The notes under the pieces: generated by a model
Told to the model about the DNA's origin: nothing
Seen by the model: only the letters and a program-made list of their open reading frames with translations
Databases searched by the model: none
Shown here: positions 8,591-16,532 of the stretch, one piece after another
Layout: each line of letters starts with the position of its first letter
Numbering within the stretch: position 1 is the stretch's first letter
Program-made: the position numbers and the translations under genes
Assembly: GCA_017449075.1 (NCBI GenBank)
Contig: JAFSKG010000024.1
Location: 1 to 64,000, forward strand
DNA length: 64,000 bases
From: Lachnospiraceae bacterium
Lineage (GTDB): Bacteria; Bacillota; Clostridia; Lachnospirales; Lachnospiraceae
Direction: 5' to 3'

Positions 8591-8619
8591 TTGTAAATAT
8601 GCATCAATTATGATAAAAT
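8591..8619 (+). promoter_or_regulatory. Promoter of the radical SAM gene, 8 nt before the start codon
   Basis: TTGTAA (8591-8596), a 17-bp spacer and TAAAAT (8614-8619) preceded by TGA. It mirrors the divergent gdpP promoter: the same AATTATGATAAAAT core on the opposite strand and again eight bases to the ATG (8628). Confidence 0.6.
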
Positions 8620-8627
8620 ACCTTCTG

Positions 8628-9566
8628 ATGAGTAACAATCAAATAAGTAAAAACCCATATAAAACGCGCATAGGTGGATGTACTTGTACTGTATTTGTCC
8701 CATATGATTGTAATAACCACTGCCCATTTTGTGTCAATAAAAAAGAATATTCTGATACAAGCAATTTTAGTTTAGACAAAATCATTGAAAGTATAAAAAC
8801 TATTGATAGTATAACTCCAAAATGCGATTTTGTATTTACTGGCGGCGAACCTCTCGCCAATCTTAACTCACTACAAAAAATGCTTGATGTCCTCCCTAAC
8901 ACTCATAATATCTATATCAATACAACTTTCCCAGTCCAACCAAATATAAGCGGGGACGAAGTACTATCATTTGTAGAAAGCAATAAGCACAAAATATCAT
9001 GTATAAATATATCAAGACATATGCATCCATATGTAGAAGAATCTCCAGATGAGTTAATTGCCAAAATTCCAACAAAAACAAGAATTAATTGTGTACTATA
9101 TAAAAATTATAATGGAGATGATAGACTATATGATTTTGCAAAACGATGGGGAAAATACCAGATACCAATTCAATTTAGATTTGATTACACTGAAACTACA
9201 CCCGAAAACCTATATGAAGTTGATAATGACCCAATATTACAGGACTTAATGAGACATTTTACATACATAGGTCTTGATGGATGCAGGATGCGAAACGGTT
9301 TTCATTTCAAATACTATATTGAAGAATTAGGTCTATGGGAAAGAATGACTTATCACAAAACTCTTCCATATTCTACAATTGTAGAAAAAGACAAGGAAGA
9401 CGGTATAACCTATGATATATTGTATGACATACTTATAAAACAGAATGGTGACTTTCACTCAGATTGGACGAATGTGCCACTTGATATTGAAAGATACAAG
9501 AAAGTAAAATTTGAACCTTACGATTTAAAATTTTTATATAAAGATGAAAAAGAGTGGATTGATTAA
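8628..9566 (+). CDS. Radical SAM protein of unknown function
   Basis: A 312-residue soluble protein with the radical SAM CX3CX2C cluster motif (CNNHCPFC) near its N-terminus and GGEP for SAM binding (VFTGGEPLAN). It resembles MoaA/NrdG-type activases in the core but has no C-terminal cluster-binding SPASM motif that I can see; only isolated cysteines follow. It stands alone between divergent gdpP and convergent GH25, with no precursor peptide gene nearby. I start at 8628 because the upstream in-frame ATG (8610) lies within the -10 element. The substrate cannot be inferred. Confidence 0.8.
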   Translation: MSNNQISKNPYKTRIGGCTCTVFVPYDCNNHCPFCVNKKEYSDTSNFSLDKIIESIKTIDSITPKCDFVFTGGEPLANLNSLQKMLDVLPNTHNIYINTTFPVQPNISGDEVLSFVESNKHKISCINISRHMHPYVEESPDELIAKIPTKTRINCVLYKNYNGDDRLYDFAKRWGKYQIPIQFRFDYTETTPENLYEVDNDPILQDLMRHFTYIGLDGCRMRNGFHFKYYIEELGLWERMTYHKTLPYSTIVEKDKEDGITYDILYDILIKQNGDFHSDWTNVPLDIERYKKVKFEPYDLKFLYKDEKEWID

Positions 9567-9578
9567 TCCACTCTTTTT
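9547..9578. terminator. Bidirectional terminator between the radical SAM and GH25 genes
   Basis: A perfect 14-bp stem (9547-9560 with 9565-9578) around a GATT loop, with A's on one side and T's on the other, serves both converging genes. It overlaps the last codons of the radical SAM gene and touches the GH25 stop. Confidence 0.9.
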
Positions 9579-10615
9579 TATTCTATCATTACATTTAAAT
9601 CAACTAATCCATCTACCCCATCAACGATACCAACCTCACTAAATTGCCAGTATTTAAAATTATATGGTGTTTGAGGTATCTTACTATAATCAGCATACCA
9701 AATATCATAATCTTGGAGCTTTGACAAATCATAATAATAGTCTTCCCAAACCAAATTACTATATATTGCTGGTGTAAAGCCAGACTTTTTAATTTCCTCA
9801 CAAAATACAATGGCGTTTTTCGTAAACTGTAGTCCCCCTATATTGTCAGTTCTTGCTATGTCCCCCTTAATTGTTTCTGGGTCATAAACTAAAGGTAGGT
9901 CAAGACTATATCCTTTTAATAAATCAACTGCAAACTTTGCCTCTTCCATTGCTTCTTCTTCATTTATAGCTTGTGAAAAAACATATGCACCAATCTTAAG
10001 TCCTGCTTCTTTAGCATTTTTAAGATTAGTCTTATACATCTCATCTTCTTTTAAATTTCCAGCTTTTCCATAACCTCTATATGCAATTCTGATAAATGCA
10101 AACTCAAATCCAGCTTCTTTTACTTTTTTAAAATCAATCTTGCCATTATGCTTTGAAATATCTATTCCGTAACTCATTTTCCTATTCTTTGGAGGAATCT
10201 TTGACATCACCCCTTCATCACTTGTCCACTCATAGCTATTTTGTTTTAGTGATTTATTATGTATCAAATATCTTTGATTCATCCCGACATCAAAATATGG
10301 ATAAATATTGTCAATATAAGGTTCATATTCAGGCATATATGAATAGTATTTTACACTATGTTCTTTACCCATTTGTTTTAGTTCATTGATATCTTCTACA
10401 ACATTGTTGTTATATTCTACTGGCTTACCAAGTGAAAACTTAACATCAATTTTTTCACTTATATTACTATTGGTTTCGTCCTCAACATCACCTTTAATTT
10501 CATCAAAACTACTAATAGCAGAATTATTATCAACTGCTGTTAGCCTATTATTTTTACATGAGACACAAAGCAATAATGACATTGTCAAAATTAAATATAC
10601 TGATTTACTTTTCAT
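9578..10615 (-). CDS. GH25 lysozyme-domain lipoprotein
   Basis: A secreted, membrane-anchored muramidase. The signal peptide ends in a lipobox (LCVSC), followed by an acidic linker. The GH25 domain runs from YGIDISKHNGKIDF, with the acidic pair in VYDPET, through YADYSKIP and KYWQFSEVG to the C-terminus. The catalytic DxE pair is intact. The start is the ATG at 10615, seven bases after AGGAG; the longer frame begins inside that ribosome binding site. Likely acts on peptidoglycan during wall remodelling. The glycosyltransferase upstream is separated by a terminator. Confidence 0.88.
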   Translation of the reverse strand: MKSKSVYLILTMSLLLCVSCKNNRLTAVDNNSAISSFDEIKGDVEDETNSNISEKIDVKFSLGKPVEYNNNVVEDINELKQMGKEHSVKYYSYMPEYEPYIDNIYPYFDVGMNQRYLIHNKSLKQNSYEWTSDEGVMSKIPPKNRKMSYGIDISKHNGKIDFKKVKEAGFEFAFIRIAYRGYGKAGNLKEDEMYKTNLKNAKEAGLKIGAYVFSQAINEEEAMEEAKFAVDLLKGYSLDLPLVYDPETIKGDIARTDNIGGLQFTKNAIVFCEEIKKSGFTPAIYSNLVWEDYYYDLSKLQDYDIWYADYSKIPQTPYNFKYWQFSEVGIVDGVDGLVDLNVMIE

Positions 10616-10648
10616 TATAAAACTCCTCATTTTCTTTTATAAAACAAA

Positions 10649-10669
10649 ATAGGCAGTCAAACTGCCTAT
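10649..10669 (-). terminator. Terminator after the glycosyltransferase gene
   Basis: ATAGGCAGT (10649-10657) and ACTGCCTAT (10661-10669) form a 9-bp stem with a 3-nt loop, followed on the minus strand by TTTTGTTTT. The GH25 start codon lies only about 33 bases downstream. Confidence 0.85.
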
Positions 10670-10672
10670 GCT

Positions 10673-11692
10673 TTAATTAAATCCATATATTAGTTGAGAA
10701 AGTTTATATCCACCAATAGTTATTGTCTCTCCAACCTTACCAGGAACATTTACGCCTATTCCTAAAAATGTATACATGAGATCATTATATAATTTTTTAT
10801 TCTTTTTTCTCAGTTCCTTCCACAACTTATCTTTTTCATCAAGCCAGTGTTTATTTTTTGATAGCACTGAGAATACAGATGTTACAGTCATAATTATGCT
10901 CATATAATTTATCATATAATGTCTTAGTTTTTTACTCTTCACCTTATCAAGCTTTACATCATAGAGCATACATCTTGTTACTCTATATTGCTGTTCAAGC
11001 CTACTGATCATTACTTTTTCATTTACACTTTGATCGTTTCTGCCTATAAAGTAATGATATAATTCTTCGTCAAGATAATACAATTTCTTCACATAAGGAA
11101 GTGGCTTGTATGCATAGATATTATCAACATAAAAAGTCTTTTTTGGAAGATTCAGTTTTGATTTTCTTAAAACTTCAGTCCTATAACATAGTGCGTGCAT
11201 CAACATATAAGTGCCTGGAGCAAAGAATCTTATCTGATCCCAACTTATAACCCTATTTCTTGGTATAGAAAAGATATACTCCATCGTCTTTTTGTGTGCT
11301 GCGCCAACTTTATCATATATAAAATTAGTAACAAATAAATCTACACCTGATTGTTTAATCTCTTGAATCTTAATTGCCTCAACTAATTTTTTCCCAGCCT
11401 TTGTGCTTATCCAATCATCAGAATCCACAACTTTAAAGAACAATCCTTTGGCATGTTTTATTCCTGTATTAAGTGCATCTCCATGTCCCCCATTTTTCTT
11501 ATGTATTGCCCTGCAAATTGTTGGATACTTTTTCTGAAATTTCTTGGCTATCTCTAGGGTATTGTCTTTTGTAGACCCATCATCAATTATCAATATCTCT
11601 ACATCTTCTCCGAGAGGTAATATAGACTTTATGCATTTTGACATATACTTACTTGAATTATAACATGGTATGATAAAACTTAAATACTTCAT
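10673..11692 (-). CDS. Family 2 glycosyltransferase
   Basis: A 339-residue GT-A fold enzyme: SFIIPCYNSSKYMSKCIKSI at the N-terminus, the IDDGSTKDNT nucleotide-sugar motif, and DSDDW as the metal-binding DXD. The C-terminal half is basic and has no clear transmembrane helix, so it probably acts at the inner face of the membrane. The acceptor is unknown; a wall or surface polysaccharide is likely. GGAGG lies four bases before the ATG, and it has its own promoter, so it is a separate unit from the operon upstream. Confidence 0.88.
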   Translation of the reverse strand: MKYLSFIIPCYNSSKYMSKCIKSILPLGEDVEILIIDDGSTKDNTLEIAKKFQKKYPTICRAIHKKNGGHGDALNTGIKHAKGLFFKVVDSDDWISTKAGKKLVEAIKIQEIKQSGVDLFVTNFIYDKVGAAHKKTMEYIFSIPRNRVISWDQIRFFAPGTYMLMHALCYRTEVLRKSKLNLPKKTFYVDNIYAYKPLPYVKKLYYLDEELYHYFIGRNDQSVNEKVMISRLEQQYRVTRCMLYDVKLDKVKSKKLRHYMINYMSIIMTVTSVFSVLSKNKHWLDEKDKLWKELRKKNKKLYNDLMYTFLGIGVNVPGKVGETITIGGYKLSQLIYGFN

Positions 11693-11713
11693 ACATCCTC
11701 CAAATCATTATAA

Positions 11714-11742
11714 ATAATACTAAAATTTAAACCTTATATCAA
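11714..11742 (-). promoter_or_regulatory. Promoter of the glycosyltransferase gene
   Basis: TTGATA (11737-11742), a 17-bp spacer and TATTAT (11714-11719) on the minus strand, giving a short leader that includes GGAGG. The -35 element overlaps the last codon of the CPBP gene. Confidence 0.55.
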
Positions 11743-12494
11743 GACATTTTTTTCTTCATATTAATCCTGTACATTGTAAAAATAAGCATGGCAGCGCATA
11801 TTAGCAATGCATACGCCCTCGTCTTTATATCTTTAGTAAGGAGTATTGATGGTACTATAACCAAAGTAAAGAAATTCATGAGCAAATGAGTTATTATTGG
11901 ATATATAAGATTCTTATACTTATATTTTATATATCCAAGAAATAATCCAGCAAAAAATGCATATAGACTTTGTCTAAGTTCGAAATGTGCAATTGCAAAT
12001 GTTAAACTTGTAAATATAATTGCCACAACATCATTTGCCAACATTTTGGCTGTATCATAGAAAAAACCTCTAAATAATAACTCTTCTATAATTGGAATCA
12101 AAACCGAAACTATAAATAGACTGAGATAAATATTATACTCTTTTGCAAGATTATACACTTCAGTAGTTACTACATTTTCTACTTCTCTCGGTATATAATC
12201 TACCAATATATTTCCAATTACGCAAATTGAAAGCGCCATAGGTATCATATAGAGACAAGTTTTAACATCAAATTTTTTGTGCACTATATCATATCTCTTC
12301 TTAAAAACAATATATAGTGGATAAAGGGCTGCAAATACGAAAACATCTGATATTCCTTGCACCAAAACCGCGTTTGGTTTTTCACTGCCACTTATCAAAG
12401 TATAAATAAATGATACAATAAGTGTTACAAAAAAATAAATTATAAATGGAATCAAAATGCCATCTACTATAATTTTTAACTTACTTTTCATCAT
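11739..12494 (-). CDS. CPBP-family intramembrane metalloprotease
   Basis: A 251-residue protein with six or seven hydrophobic helices and the CAAX/Abi signature: EELLFRG (motif 1, EExxxR), AIAHFE (motif 2, FxxxH type) and THLLMN (motif 3). In the family these residues bind zinc within the membrane. Targets of bacterial CPBP proteins are mostly unknown; roles in bacteriocin immunity and surface protein processing are described. It overlaps the end of dinB by 14 bases and is the last gene of the murB-to-CPBP run. Confidence 0.85.
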   Translation of the reverse strand: MMKSKLKIIVDGILIPFIIYFFVTLIVSFIYTLISGSEKPNAVLVQGISDVFVFAALYPLYIVFKKRYDIVHKKFDVKTCLYMIPMALSICVIGNILVDYIPREVENVVTTEVYNLAKEYNIYLSLFIVSVLIPIIEELLFRGFFYDTAKMLANDVVAIIFTSLTFAIAHFELRQSLYAFFAGLFLGYIKYKYKNLIYPIITHLLMNFFTLVIVPSILLTKDIKTRAYALLICAAMLIFTMYRINMKKKMS

Positions 12495-13713
12495 TATATT
12501 TCATTTTCCTCCTGCTATTTGGCAGATTATCATTTTTCATGAGAGTTGCATTTTTCACTATCTCCTCTCCATATCTCAAATTCAATTCTTCCATCACCTT
12601 TTCTGCTTTCTCAATCTTGCCCTTATTCTCTATACAATCAAAAATACTCAACTGCTCTGGTTTATCTTCCGCACTTAGGTTTGTAACTCCTATCGTGACT
12701 GTTCTTATATTTCTATCCCAATTATACCTTTCTTTAAATAGTTTAAATGCATACTTAGCTATATTTATTGCACTTTGCTCCGAAGACCTTAACCGTTTTT
12801 GATACTGTTCCCAAAGTAATTTATCATCTCTTATACTGACATACACACCATTTGCCCTAAGTTCTTTTGATCTAAGTTTATATCCTATTTCTTGAGCTAA
12901 TTCAAGCATTACTGACCATACTTCATCATTATTCTTAAGATCATTTACAGTAGTTATGCCATGACTTATTGACTTAACTTCATCTAGTTCATCATACTTT
13001 TGTACTTCATCATTTTCTAAACCATTTGCTGCCTCGTAGAGATAGATTCCATTTTTACCAAAAAGGTTTTTAAGTCTTTCTTTTTTTGTATTAGCCAAGT
13101 CTCCTATTGTATAGATAAACTGTTGTTTTAATTTTTCATATGTTCTTCGTCCAACTCCAAATAAATCAGATACAGGCAATGGCCAAACTATAGTTTTGAA
13201 ATTATCTCTAGTTATAATTGTAGTAGCATCCGGCTTCTTCATATCACTTCCGAGTTTAGCAAATGTTTTATTAAAAGATACTCCTACTGAAATGGTTAAA
13301 TTAAACTTGCTCTTAACTTTCTCTCTTAACTCATTTGCTATTTTTTCCGGTGGACCAAATAATTTTGTAGAAGCTGTAACATCAAGCCAACACTCATCAA
13401 GCCCCATTGGTTCGACCAAGTCTGTATATTCTCTATATAAATTTCTTGCCAATTTTGAGTACTTCGCGTATTCATCAAAATGTGGAGTATCAACAATCAC
13501 TATATCTTTACACTTATTTTGAGCCTGCCAAATGGTGTCCCCAGTCTTAACTCCATGGTCTTTAGCGTGATAATTTTTTGCCAATACTATACCATGCCTA
13601 TCTTTTTGACTACCGCATACAGCCACCGGCTTATCTTTAATACTTGGATTAAGCATGCATTCTACTGATGCATAGAAATTATTCATATCACAATGTAAAA
13701 TTGCTCTATCCAT
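12481..13713 (-). CDS. dinB: DNA polymerase IV (Y-family translesion polymerase)
   Basis: 410 residues. The palm begins ILHCDMNNFYASVE with the first metal-binding Asp, and the second acidic pair is in GLDECWLDVT (usually SIDECFLDV). The helix-hairpin-helix region (FGVGRRTYEKLKQ) and little-finger domain follow. Near the C-terminus EQLSIFD is a good beta-clamp binding motif. It copies past damaged bases at the cost of accuracy. Packed between SGNH (3-bp gap) and CPBP genes; no LexA-type box is obvious because it has no promoter of its own. Confidence 0.95.
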   Translation of the reverse strand: MDRAILHCDMNNFYASVECMLNPSIKDKPVAVCGSQKDRHGIVLAKNYHAKDHGVKTGDTIWQAQNKCKDIVIVDTPHFDEYAKYSKLARNLYREYTDLVEPMGLDECWLDVTASTKLFGPPEKIANELREKVKSKFNLTISVGVSFNKTFAKLGSDMKKPDATTIITRDNFKTIVWPLPVSDLFGVGRRTYEKLKQQFIYTIGDLANTKKERLKNLFGKNGIYLYEAANGLENDEVQKYDELDEVKSISHGITTVNDLKNNDEVWSVMLELAQEIGYKLRSKELRANGVYVSIRDDKLLWEQYQKRLRSSEQSAINIAKYAFKLFKERYNWDRNIRTVTIGVTNLSAEDKPEQLSIFDCIENKGKIEKAEKVMEELNLRYGEEIVKNATLMKNDNLPNSRRKMKYNDEK

Positions 13714-13716
13714 AAA

Positions 13717-14460
13717 TTACCCAATTGATATTAGAAACTTATAAAGTCGGTTAATAAACTCAACATAAAAATAATTGTTAAAATGTATCCTATCATTTTT
13801 ATCTGTGTCATACTTATAATATTTAGCTTTACCATTCAAATCATTTAAATCAAAATAATATACATTATTATTAGATTCTGCCACTTTCTTAATTTCATTG
13901 TCATATTGGTAAACTTCATATTCTGCCTCTCCATTTCTTTTCAAGTCATCAGTATAAATTGATGATAAATAACTACATAATATAACTTTTGAATCATTTT
14001 TTAACATATTTACATAATCACTAAGCTCATCGGAAAAAGTTTTTAAATTTGTATTTAGCCTATAATCATTTGGCCCAACAAAAATTACAATATACTTTTT
14101 TGGGTTTTTTTTAGCCGACTCAAAACAATAATTGAGATCTGCCAAAGGTAAACCTGGGCTTGAATATATAGTTGTATCAAATCCAAGTTCAAGCGCTATA
14201 CAGTGTGAATACGAGTCACCCACAAAAACAACATCCTTAAATATAGGATATGTTTCTGTCACAAAGGTTTTTCCATCGTATATATCATATCTAATACTTT
14301 CAGTCTTTTTATGAAAATCTCCCGAAAATAATGATATAATTAATGTCAATATTACCATAATAAAAGCCGACACTGCTTTATCTTTATTACAAGCTATCAT
14401 TTCTTTGACATTTTGCAAAATATCTACTTTATCAATTTTATTCAAATTATTGAAAAACAT
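13717..14460 (-). CDS. Membrane-anchored SGNH/GDSL-type hydrolase
   Basis: A 247-residue protein with one N-terminal transmembrane helix (SAFIMVILTLIISLFSG) and an extracellular SGNH domain: block I FVGDSYS with the nucleophile Ser, block III GPNDY with Asn, and block V DRIHFN with the Asp-x-x-His pair. Such proteins often remove acyl groups from polysaccharides or lipids. I chose the ATG at 14460 because it shares one base with the exoA stop (TAATG), a junction repeated in this genome; an upstream in-frame ATG at 14487 has no ribosome binding site. Substrate unknown. Confidence 0.8.
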   Translation of the reverse strand: MFFNNLNKIDKVDILQNVKEMIACNKDKAVSAFIMVILTLIISLFSGDFHKKTESIRYDIYDGKTFVTETYPIFKDVVFVGDSYSHCIALELGFDTTIYSSPGLPLADLNYCFESAKKNPKKYIVIFVGPNDYRLNTNLKTFSDELSDYVNMLKNDSKVILCSYLSSIYTDDLKRNGEAEYEVYQYDNEIKKVAESNNNVYYFDLNDLNGKAKYYKYDTDKNDRIHFNNYFYVEFINRLYKFLISIG

Positions 14461-15215
14461 TATTTTATAATCAATTCCACAGGGCAATGATCTGAACCCA
14501 GTATTTCGTTGTGAATTTTAATTCCCTTAATATTTTTTAAAAATCTTTTTGAAACTATAAAATAGTCTATTCTCCAACCAGTATTATTTTCTCTTGCATT
14601 TGCTCTATAAGACCACCAAGTATAATCTTTTCCATCGGGATACAAATCTCTATAAACATCCACAAAATCATTTGATAAGAGCTTCGTCATCATACTTCTT
14701 TCTTCATCAGAAAAACCTGGTTGTCCGACATTTTGTTTTGGATTTTTTAAATCTATTTCTTCATGTGCTACATTTAAATCACCGCAATAGACTATCGGCT
14801 TAATCTTATCGAGCTTTTTCAAATGTTTGAGCAACTTATCTTCCCACTTAGTTCTAAAATCTATTCTCTTAAGTTCAGGCTGTGCATTTGGCACATAAGC
14901 ATTAACCAAAAAGAAATCATCATATTCAGCAGTTATAGTTCTACCCTCATCATCATGTTCTTTACTTCCAATTCCATACTTTACTGAGAGCGGCTCCTTC
15001 TTACTCAAAATTGCAGTACCACTATAACCTTTTTTTATTGCAAAATGCCAATATGATTTCATTTTTAAGTCATCAAGTTCCACTGGAATTTGATCCTTTT
15101 GTAGTTTGGTTTCTTGAATACAAAGCACATCACTCTTAAGTTTCTTAAAGCTATCTATAAATTCTTTTTTTATACATGCCCTAAGTCCATTAACATTCCA
15201 AGTTACAATCTTCAT
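14460..15215 (-). CDS. exoA: Exodeoxyribonuclease III / AP endonuclease
   Basis: Class II AP endonuclease for base excision repair. All ExoIII motifs are present in 251 residues: TWNVNGLRA, IQETK (metal-binding Glu), VNAYVPNAQ, GDLNVAHEEIDL, NTGWRIDYF and the catalytic SDHCP. It overlaps the end of birA by 26 bases and is coupled to the SGNH gene by a one-base overlap. Confidence 0.96.
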   Translation of the reverse strand: MKIVTWNVNGLRACIKKEFIDSFKKLKSDVLCIQETKLQKDQIPVELDDLKMKSYWHFAIKKGYSGTAILSKKEPLSVKYGIGSKEHDDEGRTITAEYDDFFLVNAYVPNAQPELKRIDFRTKWEDKLLKHLKKLDKIKPIVYCGDLNVAHEEIDLKNPKQNVGQPGFSDEERSMMTKLLSNDFVDVYRDLYPDGKDYTWWSYRANARENNTGWRIDYFIVSKRFLKNIKGIKIHNEILGSDHCPVELIIK

Positions 15216-15915
15216 AAATTTTTTTATCCTTTATAATATTCTTTTCAATATATAATTGCGGCAAACCTTCTATCTTTATAAGTGAATATATATACTGCAC
15301 AATATCTATAACTATTTGATCAGGCTCCCACAACATGCTATCATCTATAACTAAACCATCTATATCTAAACTTTTAAAATCCATATATACATTTTTATAT
15401 GTGCAAGAATCTTTGGATAGTTTTGCATTTGAATCAAGCGTTGCTATTAAATCTTTTTTATTTTTGAATATGTAACCCGCAATATCCTTTATCTCTTCAT
15501 TCAAATTTTTGTTTTCAAATAAGTCTATTCCAATTCCTATAATAACTGCCTTATACTTAATAAGATTTCTACATAATATACCGCACACTTTTTTATCATT
15601 ATAATATAAGTCATTTACCCACTTAATTTTTAATTCTATATCAAAGGTGTGCTTAAATACTTTGTACACAGCCACTGCTGCTTTCTGTGTTATAAACTTT
15701 AGTTCTGAATCATCATCATAAAAGTGGAGTAAAGTGAAGTATATGCCTACATTGTCATCAGAAATAAATGACCTACCATTTGAACCATGCCCATTCGTCT
15801 GATGTTTAGCTATAAGTATTTTATCCTTATTAACTTTACCGCTTTCAACTTCTCTGGTCAGATAATCATTTGTTGAATCGACAGTATCAAGTTTTTCAAA
15901 TAAAAAATTAATCAT
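15190..15915 (-). CDS. birA: Biotin--protein ligase (catalytic domain only)
   Basis: Attaches biotin to carboxylase carrier domains. STNDYL, QTNGHGSNGRSF (the biotinyl-AMP loop, normally GRGRRGR), KWVNDLYY and VCGIL are present. At 241 residues it lacks the N-terminal winged helix of bifunctional BirA, so it should not act as a repressor. The active-site loop is unusual in having only one Arg. Its ATG shares a base with the PAP2 stop, and its end overlaps exoA. Confidence 0.88.
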   Translation of the reverse strand: MINFLFEKLDTVDSTNDYLTREVESGKVNKDKILIAKHQTNGHGSNGRSFISDDNVGIYFTLLHFYDDDSELKFITQKAAVAVYKVFKHTFDIELKIKWVNDLYYNDKKVCGILCRNLIKYKAVIIGIGIDLFENKNLNEEIKDIAGYIFKNKKDLIATLDSNAKLSKDSCTYKNVYMDFKSLDIDGLVIDDSMLWEPDQIVIDIVQYIYSLIKIEGLPQLYIEKNIIKDKKIYEDCNLEC

Positions 15916-16529
15916 TATTTCTTAGCAAATAAATCAAAATTTATCACAAAATTGCAAAACCCTATATCTTCATTTGCCTTAAACACTTTATATATCATTT
16001 TCATAATCCATTTTGACATAAACGAAACAATAGCTGCCAAAATTACAGCTACTGCACAATCAGAAAAATAGTGGTGCATGAAATACATTCTCGACAAAGC
16101 CATCAACGCCACAACTATAATGCCAATGGTTGATATATAAGGTCTCACACTTTTTCGACTCGTAATATATAACGATATAAAGAATGCCGCACAGCCAAGC
16201 ACATGGCCTGATGGCATGGAATAATCAGTTTCAGGATATGACCCAGCCAACTCCCAATAATCCAAATATAAATTACCCGTCATATAAGGTCTATCTCTCA
16301 TAATCAAAGGTTTTAAACCAAAGTCTGCTATTATCCAACCCAAAAAAATTGCAAGAATGGCTGTAGCTCCTATCCATCTAGTTTTTTTATGAAGACACAA
16401 AAAACAAGATATTAGTAAAAAGAACCATGACTTTTCTCCAAGTACTGATATGATTCTAAAAAATGGCGTAAAAAACCAACCTGCAGATACACAAAGGCTA
16501 TGCACAAATTCCATAAACAAACTATCCAT
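15915..16529 (-). CDS. PAP2-family membrane phosphatase
   Basis: A 204-residue protein with five or six transmembrane helices and the three PAP2 motifs: KPLIMRDRP, PSGH, and SRMYFMHHYFSD. Catalysis by the two His residues should occur on the outer face. Plausible substrates are undecaprenyl pyrophosphate or another lipid phosphate; sequence alone cannot decide. The gene lies three bases after pepP in the long murB operon. Confidence 0.88.
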   Translation of the reverse strand: MDSLFMEFVHSLCVSAGWFFTPFFRIISVLGEKSWFFLLISCFLCLHKKTRWIGATAILAIFLGWIIADFGLKPLIMRDRPYMTGNLYLDYWELAGSYPETDYSMPSGHVLGCAAFFISLYITSRKSVRPYISTIGIIVVALMALSRMYFMHHYFSDCAVAVILAAIVSFMSKWIMKMIYKVFKANEDIGFCNFVINFDLFAKK

Positions 16530-16532
16530 TAT

